A stretch of DNA of 64,000 nt from Aulostomus chinensis. Lineage: Eukaryota; Chordata; Actinopteri; Syngnathiformes; Aulostomidae. A program made the position numbers and the translations under genes. The stretch lies in NCBI GenBank assembly GCA_037954235.1, contig JBBMOA010000012.1, forward strand, positions 14,067,144 to 14,131,143. Direction: 5' to 3'. Below, one piece after another: positions 39,116 through 50,660 of this stretch. Below the pieces are notes generated by a model. The model ran no database searches and was not told the origin of the DNA. It was given only the letters and a program-made list of their open reading frames with translations. Position 1 is the stretch's first letter. Every line of letters begins with the position of its first letter.

Positions 39116-40974
39116 ATGTTTAAAAAATAAGTAAATAAATAGAAATCTAAAATTTCCACTGATAAGTAAAAGGGAATACTGGCCTTTTAAGGTGCTATTA
39201 TAAAGATTGTCAAAATCAACATTCAAGCTCTATTTTTGAAAACCAGTTTCATTTTGCATTCTATGAAGCTTAAGAGATACTAAAAGAAACAACCTTCCCA
39301 AAATCTGAGACCATTCAGCCACAAACAGTATATACTCCACAGAGTGGCGACAACAGTGCACAAACAAAAGCCCATCACCTCACTCGATACACTCATGTCT
39401 GCTGTTCATCAGAAGCAGTAAATGGGCATCACGGTGAGAACATGCAAACTCCATCTCTAGCAGCCTTAGTTACAATAACCATTTTACTCATATTGTTGTT
39501 GAACGTTCAAAATGAAAACCACCTCACCTCAACTATTATCCCCATTAGGTAACCTGCACTGACAGCTTAGGACATCATAGAAACCATTTCATTCACCACA
39601 AATGCAACAAAACGCACTAAAACACTAAATCTTTGTTTAACAGCATAAGAGGGACTAATACATTTGAGGTTTATGATGAAATTAGCTTTCTGACGAGCTT
39701 GCTGCTCTCCCCTGGGGGCCACTTAAGCACATTAACAATCGGGCTCCACCTCCACAGGATAGCAGAGCATTTGTCTACTCTAAGACAGTTACAGTGATCA
39801 TAACCATCGTCAAAATACAAAGATGATCCAATCAACTTAAAAGAACAATGTCACCAAGTTTTACTTTGAAGTGCAGGGTCTAAGGGTCAAGTGAGGTGGC
39901 AAAGACTCATCTAAGCTATCACGGACCTCCTGTGAGACTTTGACCCCGAATGCTATCGAGCTGGATACAATAACTATCCAAAACGTTTAATAAATGTAAT
40001 GTGATACAGCGAAACTGGGTCGCTTAAATTGCAACGTCATGGAGATGAAACGCTCGGATTCTGTTGAATGAAACTTAACATCAGGTCATGAGATAAAGTT
40101 AGCCTGTGATGTTATTCGTTAAATGAATGTGCCTCTAGTTCGGACGCTGTCCCCAGCTGGATTGAGTATGATGTGCTAGCTTGGACAATGTGCTATTGTC
40201 AGTTTAATTCCAGGATTGCCGAGGCTTTACATGCCCCGTCCAGATGAATAATTGGCTGGATGCTAGGGATTGTGTGCTAGCTAACATCTAACTGGAGGAG
40301 CACAAATAACAATGACAAACAGATTTCTACCGAGAATCGCCCATCACGTTGATGATTGGTTCATCTGAATCATACTTCTGAAACTGTCCTGCATTATGTA
40401 CGCGGTTCCAAAAGTCATCTGTCAGAGTCTCGGATACGCGCAAGTTAGCAAGTTATTATCTGCGAAAGTTTGCTAGGCCGTGAAAATGTTCGTAATTAAA
40501 CGTCACTCTCATCTTGTAACATAAGAGGGCCAAATCTTTACACATGCAGTTACGAACCCACATTTTGTTGATCAGTAAAAGGAAAATCTGCTTTTAGCAA
40601 TAGGTCAACAAAAAGAGATTTCCAATGTAACTTACTTGATAAAAGCTAATCACTCATGATACTACATTCAGCAACCCAATTCAAAGAAACAACAGCACTC
40701 CAACGTTACAGCTTCCCTTGTATATGTTCAGGTAACTCCTGGTATGTGTCTCCGTGGTTAGCTAGGGTTCCTTCCTACGAACCGGCGTTTGTGGAACACC
40801 TGTTCAGGCGAGCTAACGTAGCCAGCGTAGTATTAGCCGGCCGGGTAAATTGTTAGCTGGCTGGCTAGCTCGCTAGCTAGGCTACAGTCAGTCAAGCAAT
40901 GATTACAACGAAACCTTGAGTGTTTCAAACGAAATTACCATATGGTCGACTCAAACCCTGAGAGAGTACCTCAC

Positions 40975-41090
40975 CTGAACCCGACGACTTGACCACGCTG
41001 TATTTCACAGGTTTCCCCAAACCGTGAAAATGTAATCTGTTCGTTAACCTAGCTAGACCTGGATGCCAGCATCAGGAAGTGTCCACTCGG
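40975..41090 (-). promoter_or_regulatory. Likely tfg non-coding first exon and core promoter
   Basis: A consensus donor (gtgagg on the minus strand, exon end at 40975) follows a GC-rich leader that lies about 3 kb upstream of the start codon, and a TGCGCAG half-site resembling NRF1 lies at 41124-41130. The transcription start is not visible; the 41090 limit is approximate. Inferred only from splice consensus, position and the fact that vertebrate TFG has a non-coding first exon. Confidence 0.45.
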
Positions 41091-41374
41091 CTGTCAACGT
41101 CAACCAGTACGTGGCATTCACTCTGCGCAGCCGCACACCGTCAGCGGATTAAACATCAACATCATCGTAAGAAAGTTGAGGAACAGCAGAATTTTATTTA
41201 GTGTTCAGTTCACAGTGCATCAAATTGTTACCAATTCAATTAATGTATTTTGAGAAAAAAGTTTTTCTTTTTTTTTCATTTATCGTAAATGAGATATGAC
41301 CTAAATTAAATCTTCCTCTGTGGGAGAAACGCAGTAGCGATGATGACCACATCTAACAGGGTTCATGTAAATGG

Positions 41375-41630
41375 TAAATTCAATTTTATGTAGCGCTTTT
41401 CTACCTTAGCGGTACTCAAAGCGCTTTACAGTGTCATCTCATTCACACACACATTCACACACTGATGGTGGAGGCTACCATGCAAGGTGCCAACCTACTT
41501 ATCAGGAGCAATTATGGGTTCAGTATCTTGCTAAAGGACACTTCGACATGGTCACCAAGGACGTGAGGATTGAGCCAGCAACCCTTCGGTTGATAGACGG
41601 CCACTCTACCCCTGAGCCATGCCGCCCACA
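41375..41630 (-). mobile_element. tRNA-headed SINE-like element near the tfg promoter
   Basis: Minus-strand head gcggcatggctcaggggtag with B-box-like agggttgctggctcaatcct, then a body ending in the well-known fish tail words tagcgcttttctaccttagc and ggtactcaaagcgctttaca (41390-41429). Same tRNA-like head family as 38597-38727. Sits about 300 bp upstream of the inferred tfg start. Confidence 0.75.
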
Positions 41631-41889
41631 TGTAGTCATGATGAACCTGGACATGTCCTGGAATATGAAAATAATTGATTCAAGGCCTTGAAAAATGAAT
41701 GAAGCCACAACTCTTTGGAGAAGAAATTGGCATTTGCATAGTAAATGTGGTTCAGTTGAGACAGACTGAGAAACATCTCCTTTGGGTAATACCAGCTTAC
41801 TTTAATACATGTGGAAACTCTATCAAAACATGTAATTTGACATTAAATTAGTCAAATATACACTGGTAAAATTTTTTCATGGATTTCTG

Positions 41890-41895
41890 TTTATT
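41890..41895 (-). terminator. Candidate jagn1 polyadenylation signal
   Basis: TTTATT on the + strand, i.e. AATAAA on the jagn1 strand, about 415 nt beyond the jagn1 stop. Confidence 0.45.
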
Positions 41896-42310
41896 TTACA
41901 TGTGTAAACAATTCAGAGAATGTATATTCATGAACATTTTTGCTCAAATCATGTAAACTTAAGGGTAATCATGTGTAAAAGCACTGATTTGTGTGATGAA
42001 GTGCTCGATCAAGGCTTTTTTTCACCAGGTTTAATGTTATGTTCAAATGAAACTCATGACTTTGTGTTCACCAGAAGGGAACTTGGAGTTTTTCAAATAA
42101 TTTTGAGCTGTGAGGTTGTAAATAGCACCCTTTGGACTCCTTCAGAAACATGGTGAAGAAAATTCAGAAAATATTTCTCCAATTTACAGAGATCACTTGC
42201 CCTGATCTTACAAAACAAAAGCTGACTCACTGTCCATGAATAAAATTCATAACTCATGTATAGATTAAGAATGACGCACACATTGCCAAGTAACAGCTTT
42301 TTCTTCACAA

Positions 42311-42773
42311 TTATTTCTTTTTCTTCTCCTGAGTGGCATTGAACCATGAGTCTAAAAGCTTTTTCATGTAATATAACTGCCATGCATGTACCTGAATAGC
42401 AACAACCATGAGAAGATACATAACAGTCACTGCAGAGAAGCCAAAAATGAAGCGGTAGGCTTTGCCATGGCGGTAAAGCTGCTGCGCGACAGGAAACATC
42501 TCCATTCCACCGTAAATAAGAGGTGCCACCGAGAAGAGCCCTGCACTGATCATGGATAAAACCAAGTAGCTGATATTGTTCTTTGGAAGTGACAGGCTGC
42601 TGCAGAGCAGGGGCAGGACGCTGAGCAGGTAGGGGTACTCCCACTGGTACGGCATGGCTATGGTGTCATGTGACACCAGGTTGAGATGACTGACAATTAC
42701 TTGTGCAGCCACCAGGAGCCAAACCAGAAGATGGACCAAGTTTAACCTTCGCACCTCCGACTTCAGGGAAGCA
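42311..42773 (-). CDS. jagn1: jagn1 second coding exon (residues 30-183)
   Basis: Acceptor cttgcag. First base completes Ser, then ASLKSEVRRLNLVHLLVWLL. Contains all four membrane segments and the lysine-rich end. Confidence 0.97.
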
Positions 42774-42956
42774 CTGCAAGATAAATATCAGTTAGCATCC
42801 TTTTTGTGGATATCACACAGTAACACAGCTATTTTTTTTCAGACTGTATGAAACATAAATTTCTTGCCTCATCTGGTACTGCGAGGCCACTTTCTCTCTG
42901 GGCTTAAAGTCGCCTCCATTGGTGCCAGGAGTTCTGGGGCCAACGCGGGATGTCAT
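42311..42956 (-). CDS. jagn1: jagn1 (Jagunal homologue 1), complete, 183 aa
   Basis: ER-resident four-pass membrane protein of the early secretory pathway, needed for vesicle trafficking and, in mammals, neutrophil differentiation. The join on the minus strand is 42956-42868 plus 42773-42311: 183 aa and TAA, exactly the human length as I recall it. Starts MTSRVGPRTPGTNGGDFKPR, with a short cytosolic N-terminus. TM segments are at about LNLVHLLVWLLVAAQVIVSH, EYPYLLSVLPLLCSSLSL, ISYLVLSMISAGLFSVAPLI and FIFGFSAVTVMYLLMVVAIQ. The highly conserved AMPYQWEYPYLLS and YRHGKAYRFIFGF blocks are present. The tail TQEKKKK is a dilysine-type ER retrieval signal. The intron has a GC donor. A non-coding leader is probably spliced on from 43796 upwards to the acceptor at 42971. 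Confidence 0.97.
42868..42956 (-). CDS. jagn1: jagn1 first coding exon (residues 1-29)
   Basis: Encodes MTSRVGPRTPGTNGGDFKPR through SQYQM and leaves two bases (AG). The frame and the conserved YQMS junction place the exon end directly before gcaaga, so the donor is GC. The 5' side has an acceptor ggtcag that starts the exon at 42971. Confidence 0.95.
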
Positions 42957-43795
42957 GTTCACCGAAACCTTCTGACCAACAAAATTAATACAAAAAACAC
43001 ACACAAATTGGTTAGCTAATAACAGCGATAATGCCTATCATGATCATTCCTGAGAACCACTTTGTTTGTTTGAACAATCCAACACCATAGATAGACAAAG
43101 ATGCTAAAATTCTGATTTGGCATGAACAATAATGTTGGCACATCTTCACTATTGGCCCAACGGTCAATATTTTGCTTGTTTTCTTTGCTCATCATGAGCA
43201 ACGAGAAAACAACGGTAAAAATGTGATGGATGAGCTCTTCTCAATGTTTTAATGTTACAAACTCACATAAAAAAAAATTGTTAGTACGTATAGCATGTGA
43301 GCATCATTAGATTTATTTAATACAGACAACGTTGACATATATGGGCAATACATCAAATCATTTGTCAAATATCAACAAAAAAATCCATTATTGATCACAG
43401 GAGACAAAAACAAAACACCCACGGTAAATTCTAACAAAGAAATTATGCAATATTTAGCATTTGAGTATCACATTTACTGCCAATTTCCTGTTTCGCTCCA
43501 AATAGATAAATACGTAAAGAGTACAACCAAGCTGCTAACAGTCACAACAGCTTAAATAAAGGACACTGATTCGTAAAAGAATAATGGGTATAGTTAGGCG
43601 TGGTGACCGCAGATCTGAGCCGGTCAGGTTAGTTACTGATGCTAGCTGCGTTAACCCTCATTCAGCCTTGCACACAATGGACGGCTAACGTTTTAATATT
43701 ACACGTTTAAAAAACAAAGGCAGACAAAAAGAATGTATATCTATTCGTCAGTAACAACAATGTGTGACACAATTAAGCCTGCAACCGGTTCTTAC

Positions 43796-43860
43796 CCCTT
43801 TCTGTTTTCTGCTCAAACTCGTCGTTGAAAATCACACTAACAAAAGATGTGGAGTCGGTA
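43796..43860 (-). promoter_or_regulatory. Likely jagn1 non-coding first exon
   Basis: A consensus donor (gtaaga, exon end at 43796) follows a short leader just downstream of an NRF1-type palindrome. Together with the acceptor at 42971 this makes a 5'-UTR intron of about 0.8 kb. The 5' boundary is approximate. Confidence 0.5.
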
Positions 43861-43867
43861 ACAGCTC

Positions 43868-43878
43868 TGCGCATGCGC
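43868..43878. promoter_or_regulatory. Palindromic NRF1-type site in the jagn1 promoter
   Basis: TGCGCATGCGC, the core of the NRF1 consensus, immediately upstream of the inferred jagn1 first exon. NRF1 sites mark many TATA-less housekeeping promoters, fitting a ubiquitous ER protein. Confidence 0.65.
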
Positions 43879-44284
43879 TGATTTTCTCATCTCATAGCCA
43901 TCCCCCCACAGCATCAGCATCTGTCCTCACGGAATACAGTCACCGTGGTGCCGCGGTGCCCATGTACTACTTCCTGATGAACAGCGGAAATGGGCGAGGT
44001 GATGGGCTTCTGTTTGTGCACTGTTGTCGCCACTCTGCGGAGTATATACTGTTTGTGGCAGAATGGCCTCAGATTTTGGGAAGGTTGTTTCTTTCGGTAT
44101 CTCTTAAGCTTCATAGAATGCAAAATGTAACTGTTTTTCAAAAATAGGGCTTGAATGTCGTTTTTGACAACCTTTATGATAGAACCTCAAAAGGTCAGTA
44201 TTCCCTTTTATTTGTCAGTGAAATTTTTATTTTTATTTATTTAATATTATATTTATTTATATTTAAACATGGATAAAAAAAAAA

Positions 44285-44660
44285 TGGTGGTGCAGTGGTT
44301 AGCACTGTCGCCTCACAGCAAGTAGGTTCTGGGTTTGAGCCCCGACCCCGGCTCCAGCACAGGATCTTCTGTGTGAGTCTCCATGTTCTCCCTGTTCCTG
44401 TGTGGGTTCTCTCTGGTACTCCAGCTTCCTCCCACAGTCCAAAGACATCAAGAGGGGACGAGGCTGATTGATACTCTAAATTGACCGTAGGTGTGACTGT
44501 GAGTGTGAATGGTTGTCTGTCTCTATGTGTTGGCCCTGTGATGCACTGGTGATCTGTCCAGGGTGAACCCCGCCTCTCACCTGAAAGCCGCTGGGATAGG
44601 CTCCAGCCCCCCCACAACCCTTAACAAGATAAGAAGTAGAAAATGGATGGATGGATGGAA
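44285..44660 (+). mobile_element. Dispersed teleost repeat, copy 2 (plus orientation)
   Basis: Full-looking copy: ggtggtgcagtggttagcac head with B-box-like gggtttgagcccc, ccacagtccaaagacatcaa body, cagggtgaaccccgcctctc, gggataggctccag, then a (TGGA)n tail ending near 44660. Tail and head suggest a retroposed SINE or a LINE 3' end. Copy 1 lies 5.5 kb away in the opposite orientation. Confidence 0.85.
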
Positions 44661-46565
44661 TATTTTGTGATGGAGTAACAATGACAGGTGCATTTTATTA
44701 CATGTGGTAAGGCTCAATAACAAAAATAAACACTAACTGGTACATTTTCTTACCTCATCAGTTTTGCTGGTATCCAGTGCTGTTACAGAATGATGTGATC
44801 AACCAAAGAAACACAAGTACATCACACTTGAACATTTGTACTGAAAACATCCAACATGGTTCACCGATGTGCCATATTATAGGCAGATTTCGGCCTATAT
44901 GTGTCAGTAGTAGCTGAATTTATATTTGTCTATAATACATGACCTATTGAGTGGCTACTTTTCTGTTACTGTATCAGAATCAGTCCAAAGGTTCTGGTTT
45001 GCCTCCTGTGGGAATATAAATACAGATGTCCTTTACAGTTTTTTTAATCAACAAATTTTATTTAAAAAAACAACATAGACAAAAATAACAAATGTGAAAT
45101 ATTAAGACATAAGCTCTCAGTTACAAAGACAATATTATCACCATGGTTAAAAGGAGAAATATATTCCTATTTTCCTTTTTTCATACTTTCAGACATCTAG
45201 TGAAATGAAGGTGATAACCAGTCAAAATAATAAATTATTGACATTGTTATAAATTGTTGCAATATTCAATAAGTACTCATTTAGACTCCATTATTTTTTT
45301 TAAATATATTTGAGAATCAAATTCAAATTGTATTCCTTACAAATGAGCCCACATCCAATTAAGATAAACCCTGCTGCAATGCTGCGGAACAGAACTTAGA
45401 TGCAAATCACGCCAGCGGGGATCCATCAAATACATAACATTTCATTTTTTATTTAAAAAAAAAAAAAATTGGCCCATTTTTTGGAATGCTCTCTCAATTA
45501 TAAATTGATAATGTATCATATGATTCTAATTTGAAACCTTGGCTAATAGTAACAGTAAGAATTTAAAACAAACATGATAGGGTCTTCGCCTGAAGTACGT
45601 TCAGGCTCAGGCCCTAATTACAACTCTAAATTAGAACACACCAGGTAATTAATTTCTGAAATGGTTTTGATGTATTTTGAAGTAAACGTAAAATGCCAAG
45701 TTATTAGATCACATCTTTAGATGGTTGGTTTGAATTTTTTTTTTAACAACTGCTGAGTACTATGTGTAAGTAACAAATGGTAATTTGTATACATTCACTG
45801 TGTCCAGATATTATACTAGTATGATATCAGTAACTTTATACTTGCATAATATGACAGATTAGTTTGAGACAGAAATGTTGTGCTGTGTAGAGCAACTGCA
45901 ACAAACTGTCAGTCAGCACCAACTCGACGCAAGATAATTTGCAGGATATACAACCTAAAAATATGTATGAACAAGCAATACAAACCTTCAGGGATTTGTA
46001 ACACCAACATTTTTTTTTTTTAATTCTTGCCAGTATCCATCCAACAAGAACTGTATTTACACAAAGTTATGTATGAAAAAAATGAAAATACTCCAATTTT
46101 TCTGTTGTATTTCACATTCTTCGCCACATGGGGCAGCTGCCAGTTTTGTACAGAGGTGCAAGGGACACTGTTGCAAATGTGACTGGAATTGTAGTCATCT
46201 TTTGCATACACATCACATGTTACTTTCACGTATTCATACCGTCACAACAAATTGCACTCTCATGGCTTTTTGACTAATAATGAAAATACTTCTAGAGTAA
46301 TTTTTGGCATGTCCTTTTGAATGCCTTTTTATATCTTCAAAGTTTTTTTTTTTCAATTGCACATGGCTAATATGGCTCTACAGTATTAAATCTGCTGTAG
46401 TTACAGACCATAATATGATTTTCCTTGAGATAATTTAACTTGTCCTCATCTGCACTGACAGATTTTTGACTTTACTTTGAGACTGCCCTGTCCAAGGTAA
46501 TTTATTATCATGTTTTATATCTCCCAAAAATGTGTCCCCACTCCAATCTAATCAAAGCTTCTCAC
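44661..46565 (-). other. Likely col8a1 3' UTR and jagn1/col8a1 spacer
   Basis: AT-rich, no ORF. Minus-strand AATAAA candidates occur at 46501-46506 (about 60 nt after the stop, possibly too close), 45448-45453 and 45057-45062. Type VIII collagen mRNAs usually carry long 3' UTRs, so one of the distal signals is more likely, but I cannot choose. Confidence 0.4.
45057..45062 (-). terminator. Candidate distal col8a1 polyadenylation signal
   Basis: TTTATT on the + strand, AATAAA on the col8a1 strand, 1.5 kb beyond the stop codon. It competes with the hexamers at 45448 and 46501. Confidence 0.3.
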
Positions 46566-48493
46566 TTACATTGGATACAGTAAATACCCAGAAAAGGAGG
46601 AGTGTACATACTGCCCAGCATATAGTCCTGCAGCCTGATCTGAGGGCAGCTGAATATATACAGTGTCCCCGGGTTGTAGAGGTATGACTGCACTCCCTGA
46701 TGCTTGATCTAGGAAACCCTTTTTATATTCATCATATGTATACATCACTGGCTCATTGTTCCTCATCAAAGCCACCCACACGTTACCTCCTTTGCAATGA
46801 ATGTGGTAGGCAAAATAATAAATGCCAGGCATGTCACATGTGAAAATTCCTGTTTGGGGGTCATAGTTTTGGCGACCATTGTACAAGAGCTTCTCAAATA
46901 CCACCGGTGTTCCAACAGGTGGAAAGGGTGTTGTTGCTACAGCTGTAAATGCCGGCATTTCCAACCCATTGGCACCCATGACTTCTGCCCCATTGCCTCC
47001 AAACTTGCCTTTCTTACCATAACCACCAGCTTTAACGCCATCTAGTCCAGGGCCCATCTCAGAGAGCACTCCAGCCATGTCAGGAGACTGACCAGGTAAG
47101 CCAGGTTGGCCTGGTGGTCCAGGGGGTCCAGGTGGACCAGTTTGTCCAGGGGGTCCTGATGGGCCTTCTTTCCCAGGGGGTCCTACTGGGCCTGTAAGAC
47201 CTGAACTCCCTTCACCTGGGATGCCTGGTGGACCAGGTAGACCACTATCTCCTTTCGGCCCAGGTAAACCAGGCTGCCCCATGGGGCCTGCTGCACCATC
47301 CATTCCAGGAATTCCTTTAGGTCCTTGAGGTCCCATTTCACCAGGTAATCCTCCTTGTCCTTTAGGCCCAGGAGGTCCTGATGGACCCGAGGGACCAGGT
47401 AGACCTTTATGTCCACTGTCTCCTTTGGCACCATTTTGTCCTGGTGGGCCTCTTGGTCCTGGCTCTCCACGTTCCCCAGGCAAACCATCCTTACCAGGTA
47501 TCCCAGGGACACCAGGCTCACCCTGAGTTCCATCAAGCCCGTTAGGCCCTCCTTCTCCACAGTCACCTTTAGGACCAGGTGGGCCTAAGCCTCCTGGTGG
47601 TCCCATTGATCCTGGGGGCCCTGGTGGACCATTTGGTCCAGGGGCTCCAAGCATACCAGGCAGCCCTCCATGACCCTTATCACCTTTTAGTCCAGGAGCT
47701 CCAGGTGGCCCACCCATACCTTTATCACCTTTTGGTCCCTGGAGTCCTGGTTTACCAAATCCAGGGAGTCCTGGCTTTCCTGGCAAACCTGGTGGTCCTG
47801 GATGACCCTTTGCACCTGGCATGCCTGGCTGTCCTGGTAGACCATTTTGACCTGGTTTTCCTTGACCAGGTAAACCTGGAGGGCCAGGCTGCCCTCGTTC
47901 ACCTGGTAGCCCAGCTGGTCCTTTCAATCCAGGATGTCCCTTCTGTCCCGGTGGACCTTGTGGGCCTGGCATCCCATTCAAACCAGGTTTTCCAAAACCA
48001 GGCAACCCTCTTGGGCCAGCAGGTCCTGGGGGTCCTGGGAGCCCTTTGTGACCAGGTATTCCAGGCTGGCCTATTCCCTTGTCTCCTTTGGGTCCAGGTA
48101 GTCCTGGTAGTCCTGGTAGACCTTTGTGACCTGGTTCTCCTTTAGGCCCTGGTTGGCCTGGCAACCCCTGTACACCTGGTTTACCAATTCCTGGAAGACC
48201 AGGGGGGCCAGGTGGTCCCTGAAGCCCTGGCTGTCCAGGTGGCCCTTCTTCACCCCTAGGGCCCATTTCTCCTTGTGGTCCAATGTCACCATTGAGTCCT
48301 GGCTTGCCTGGCGGTCCTGGCAAAGCTGGTTTTCCTATGCCAGGCTCTCCTGGTGGACCAATAGGCCCAGGTAGCCCTGCAGGACCTGGCAGCCCATTTC
48401 CTGCTGGTCCAGGAGGTCCTTCTGGTCCAGGTGGCCCAGGAGGGCCTGGTTCTCCTTGGGGTACTCCCTCTGCACCACTAGGGATTGTTTGAC
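46566..48493 (-). CDS. col8a1: col8a1 second coding exon: triple helix and C1q domain
   Basis: 1,928-bp exon after gctctcag, encoding the whole Gly-X-Y domain and the C1q-like trimerisation domain in one exon, as is usual for type VIII and X collagens. Two short G-X-G interruptions are easy to see (GIGKPALPG, GFGKPGLNG); others are present. Confidence 0.97.
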
Positions 48494-49438
48494 CTGAGAG
48501 CAATGACATAAATATTCATAACAGAAATTAAAAAAAAAAAAATCACAAATACACCTGGGAAAAAAAAATAGTTAACTAAGTTACCAAATGACAGCTGCAT
48601 ACATGCACACACAATCAGTGGAAGATGGGTACAAGCAAAACTTTTCATGAACATCCCCTGTCTGGTACTTGAGGAAACTAAGGATGTCAGAAGTTATCGT
48701 ATGAGATGAAAGAGTTGTGCATTTTACCATGTCATGCTTGGTTAACCTTGCCTGCTACAAACCCTGAATTTGGAATTAAGTCAGTACATTTGTATTCAGA
48801 ACAGCTGATCTATTTCAATTTGAGTATGTTAGTTTGAGTTCAAATAGTGTACAGTGAATGAAAAAAAATAATCAATGGATTTTTAATTTATCATGGCAAC
48901 AGATGAATAAAAGGCAGAGCCTTCAGTGGACGTGGATAATTTGTGGAAGTGTCAATAAATTACCACAGTAAACTTTCACTCAGTGATGTTACCAGTCAGT
49001 GACAACATTGAAATTACCTGTCCCTGGAAGTGAAGACTCAGAGTTTCACCTCAGCACAGGGTTAACAAACTCGATTTCTGTGACATCATTCTGGGAGGTC
49101 TGCTGATTACAATTTTTTTTTTCCTAAATATTGGCTTTCTTACCTTTGTCTTGTCCACCATAGCTGCCACCTCCTCTGCGAGGCTTCTCTTTGCCTTTGT
49201 GCACAGGCATCTGGGGAAGCTCCTTCCTATAATGGGGATACTGCATGTAGGGCACCTCTTTGCCGAGGTACTGTTGCTGGGGAAAACCTTCTTTGCCCAT
49301 CCCCATATGCTGAAGGTGCTGCATCGGTTGGTATTGTTGAGGGTGTTGCTTGTGTACATAGAATGCCCCACTGGTCATGTAGGTGAATACAGCAAGCTGT
49401 AGCAATGTTGGGAGGAGGGGGGTAGGAAGGGGAGGCAT
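46566..49438 (-). CDS. col8a1: col8a1 (collagen type VIII alpha 1), complete, 740 aa
   Basis: Secreted short-chain, network-forming collagen of basement membranes such as Descemet's membrane and vessel walls. The join on the minus strand is 49438-49144 plus 48493-46566: 740 aa plus TAA (human 744). Signal peptide MPPLPTPLLPTLLQLAVFTY is followed by an NC2 region rich in Gln, His and Lys with KGKE motifs. The collagenous domain spans about residues 112-567 (about 456 residues, like the 454 of mammals) with GIGKPG-type imperfections. The NC1 C1q-like domain at about 610-740 contains LLYNGRQNYDPQTGIFTC, YYFAYHIHCKGGNVWVALM and VHSSFSGYLLYPM. The ending and the YDEYKKGFLDQASGSA block point to alpha-1. 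I cannot tell which teleost paralogue (a or b) this is. Two coding exons, as in mammals. Confidence 0.97.
48494..49143 (-). other. col8a1 coding intron
   Basis: A 650-bp GT-AG intron, phase 1, AT-rich, nothing else recognised. Confidence 0.8.
49144..49438 (-). CDS. col8a1: col8a1 first coding exon: signal peptide and NC2
   Basis: Starts at the ATG 10 nt inside the exon (acceptor catacag at 49448-49450). An in-frame ATG further upstream lies in the intron. Encodes residues 1-98, with MGMGKEGFPQQQYLGKEVPY and HYRKELPQMPVHKGKEKPRR, the KGKE-rich NC2 segment. Donor gtaaga. Confidence 0.93.
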
Positions 49439-49447
49439 GGTCAAAGC

Positions 49448-50600
49448 CTGTATGAAAGGTAGAGGAGACAAGATATGAAGGAACTTTATTTAGACCTTTA
49501 AAGTTAGAGATTAGATCAGCCATTGGTATCTGTTGAACCTTTCCTGATTTATCACTGATGCCCTCAAATGTAAAGGCCAGCTTACATGATTCACAGTGCA
49601 GGGACAGCTGCAGTGGTGTAAATGGACCTATAAGAGGTAAGTGAACTATCTCATATGTCCCTTTAATGTACATCTTGTTCATCTTAAAACACAATCATTT
49701 ATCATTTGTTGTAACTGGTGACTTGCTTGCTCTGTATTTTCTTTGTGTCTTTACTTTTAAGTTGGTTAATTTATTGTGCCCCAGAGCCATAATCACTCAA
49801 CTTTACTTAGCAAAGTTGGCCAGAAGAGGGTGCCACAGCACAAGATAGACTTTTTAAATAGTCTTTAAATTCCACTGATGACTACAGCTTGGGCTGAAAA
49901 ATTCCTTACAAGAAAATATTTCAAAAGAATGTGCGAATTGCACTACAGTTCATGTGTACCATCCAGCAAGACAAGAGAGCCTGGAGGCTCTGCAGAGGTG
50001 AGATGTACACTGATGTGGCTGCATCCCATTAATGGACATATTATTAGAAGACAATCTCATGTAGTCAAAATTTAGTGTCCACGATAGAAAGAAGGTGCTT
50101 GGTACATGGCCCATGGTCTTTAGAGGGTATTTTACACGGTGGTCATAAGGATTCATGTGCAGAATTACATCTGGAGATGAAGTATCAAGATGAAAACAAC
50201 ACAAAAAGTATTTTGATATGAAGGGAAAAAAATGTTCTAAACTGAGCTCATGTGGACGATTGTTGAGAAAGCTATTCATTAGAAATTTCTATATAAAAAC
50301 GAATAGCTAACTGATAGAGGCAAAGCTAAATTAAAAAACAAACAAACATGTTCTGTTATTTTTGTGGTCTATCACCTGTCAACTGAAGTCATTAAAATTG
50401 CCCCGAGTTTGCTGCCAAGCAGGTTTTACTACAGCACTTGATTGCGGGATCACGCTGGGCGAGCCTATCCTGCCTTCTTGGCGCAAACATGTTTGTTTGG
50501 TGACAAACAGGCGCAGATGCACCAGCAACTGAGGAAAACAGCGTAAAGTTGGTCGCTTTGAGTCTACAGGGGAACAAAAACCCCATCACCATGGTCTTAC
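49448..50600 (-). other. Probable col8a1 5' UTR intron
   Basis: 1.15 kb of unique sequence between the start-codon exon and the candidate 5' exon. No ORF supported. Confidence 0.35.
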
Positions 50601-50660
50601 CTGCCCTACCTTTCTACTCTCAGCAGTAGCAGAGCAAACAGAATAGGATTTTCAGCTGCA
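50601..50660 (-). promoter_or_regulatory. Possible col8a1 non-coding 5' exon
   Basis: On the minus strand a leader ending gtagggcag meets gtaaga (donor at 50600), about 1.15 kb upstream of the start-codon exon. A CAAAAATAGAGC, TATA-like or MEF2-like word lies about 70-80 nt further up. Position suits a non-coding first exon, but there is no direct proof. Confidence 0.3.

Larger units (their letters stand above)
37820..40974 (-). other. tfg first intron with composite SINE insertions
   Basis: About 3.15 kb between the inferred non-coding exon and the start-codon exon. It holds the composite repeat at 38590-39115; the rest is unique, AT-rich sequence. Confidence 0.5.

Noticed and set aside
42093..42644. 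183-codon minus-strand ORF overlapping jagn1
   Set aside because: Coincidentally the same length as JAGN1 but in a different frame with no family features; the true frame contains the conserved membrane segments.
44237..44617. 126-codon ORF with GLWEEAGVPERTHTGTGRTW
   Set aside because: Translation of the dispersed repeat, commonly misannotated as protein in fish; no selection for coding is apparent.
47579..48145. 188-codon plus-strand ORF
   Set aside because: Antisense shadow of the Gly-X-Y repeat of col8a1.
48283..48492. Plus-strand Gly-Pro-rich ORF that looks like collagen
   Set aside because: The reverse complement of GGN-CCN codons also reads as Gly/Pro; the real collagen frame is on the minus strand with signal peptide and C1q domain.
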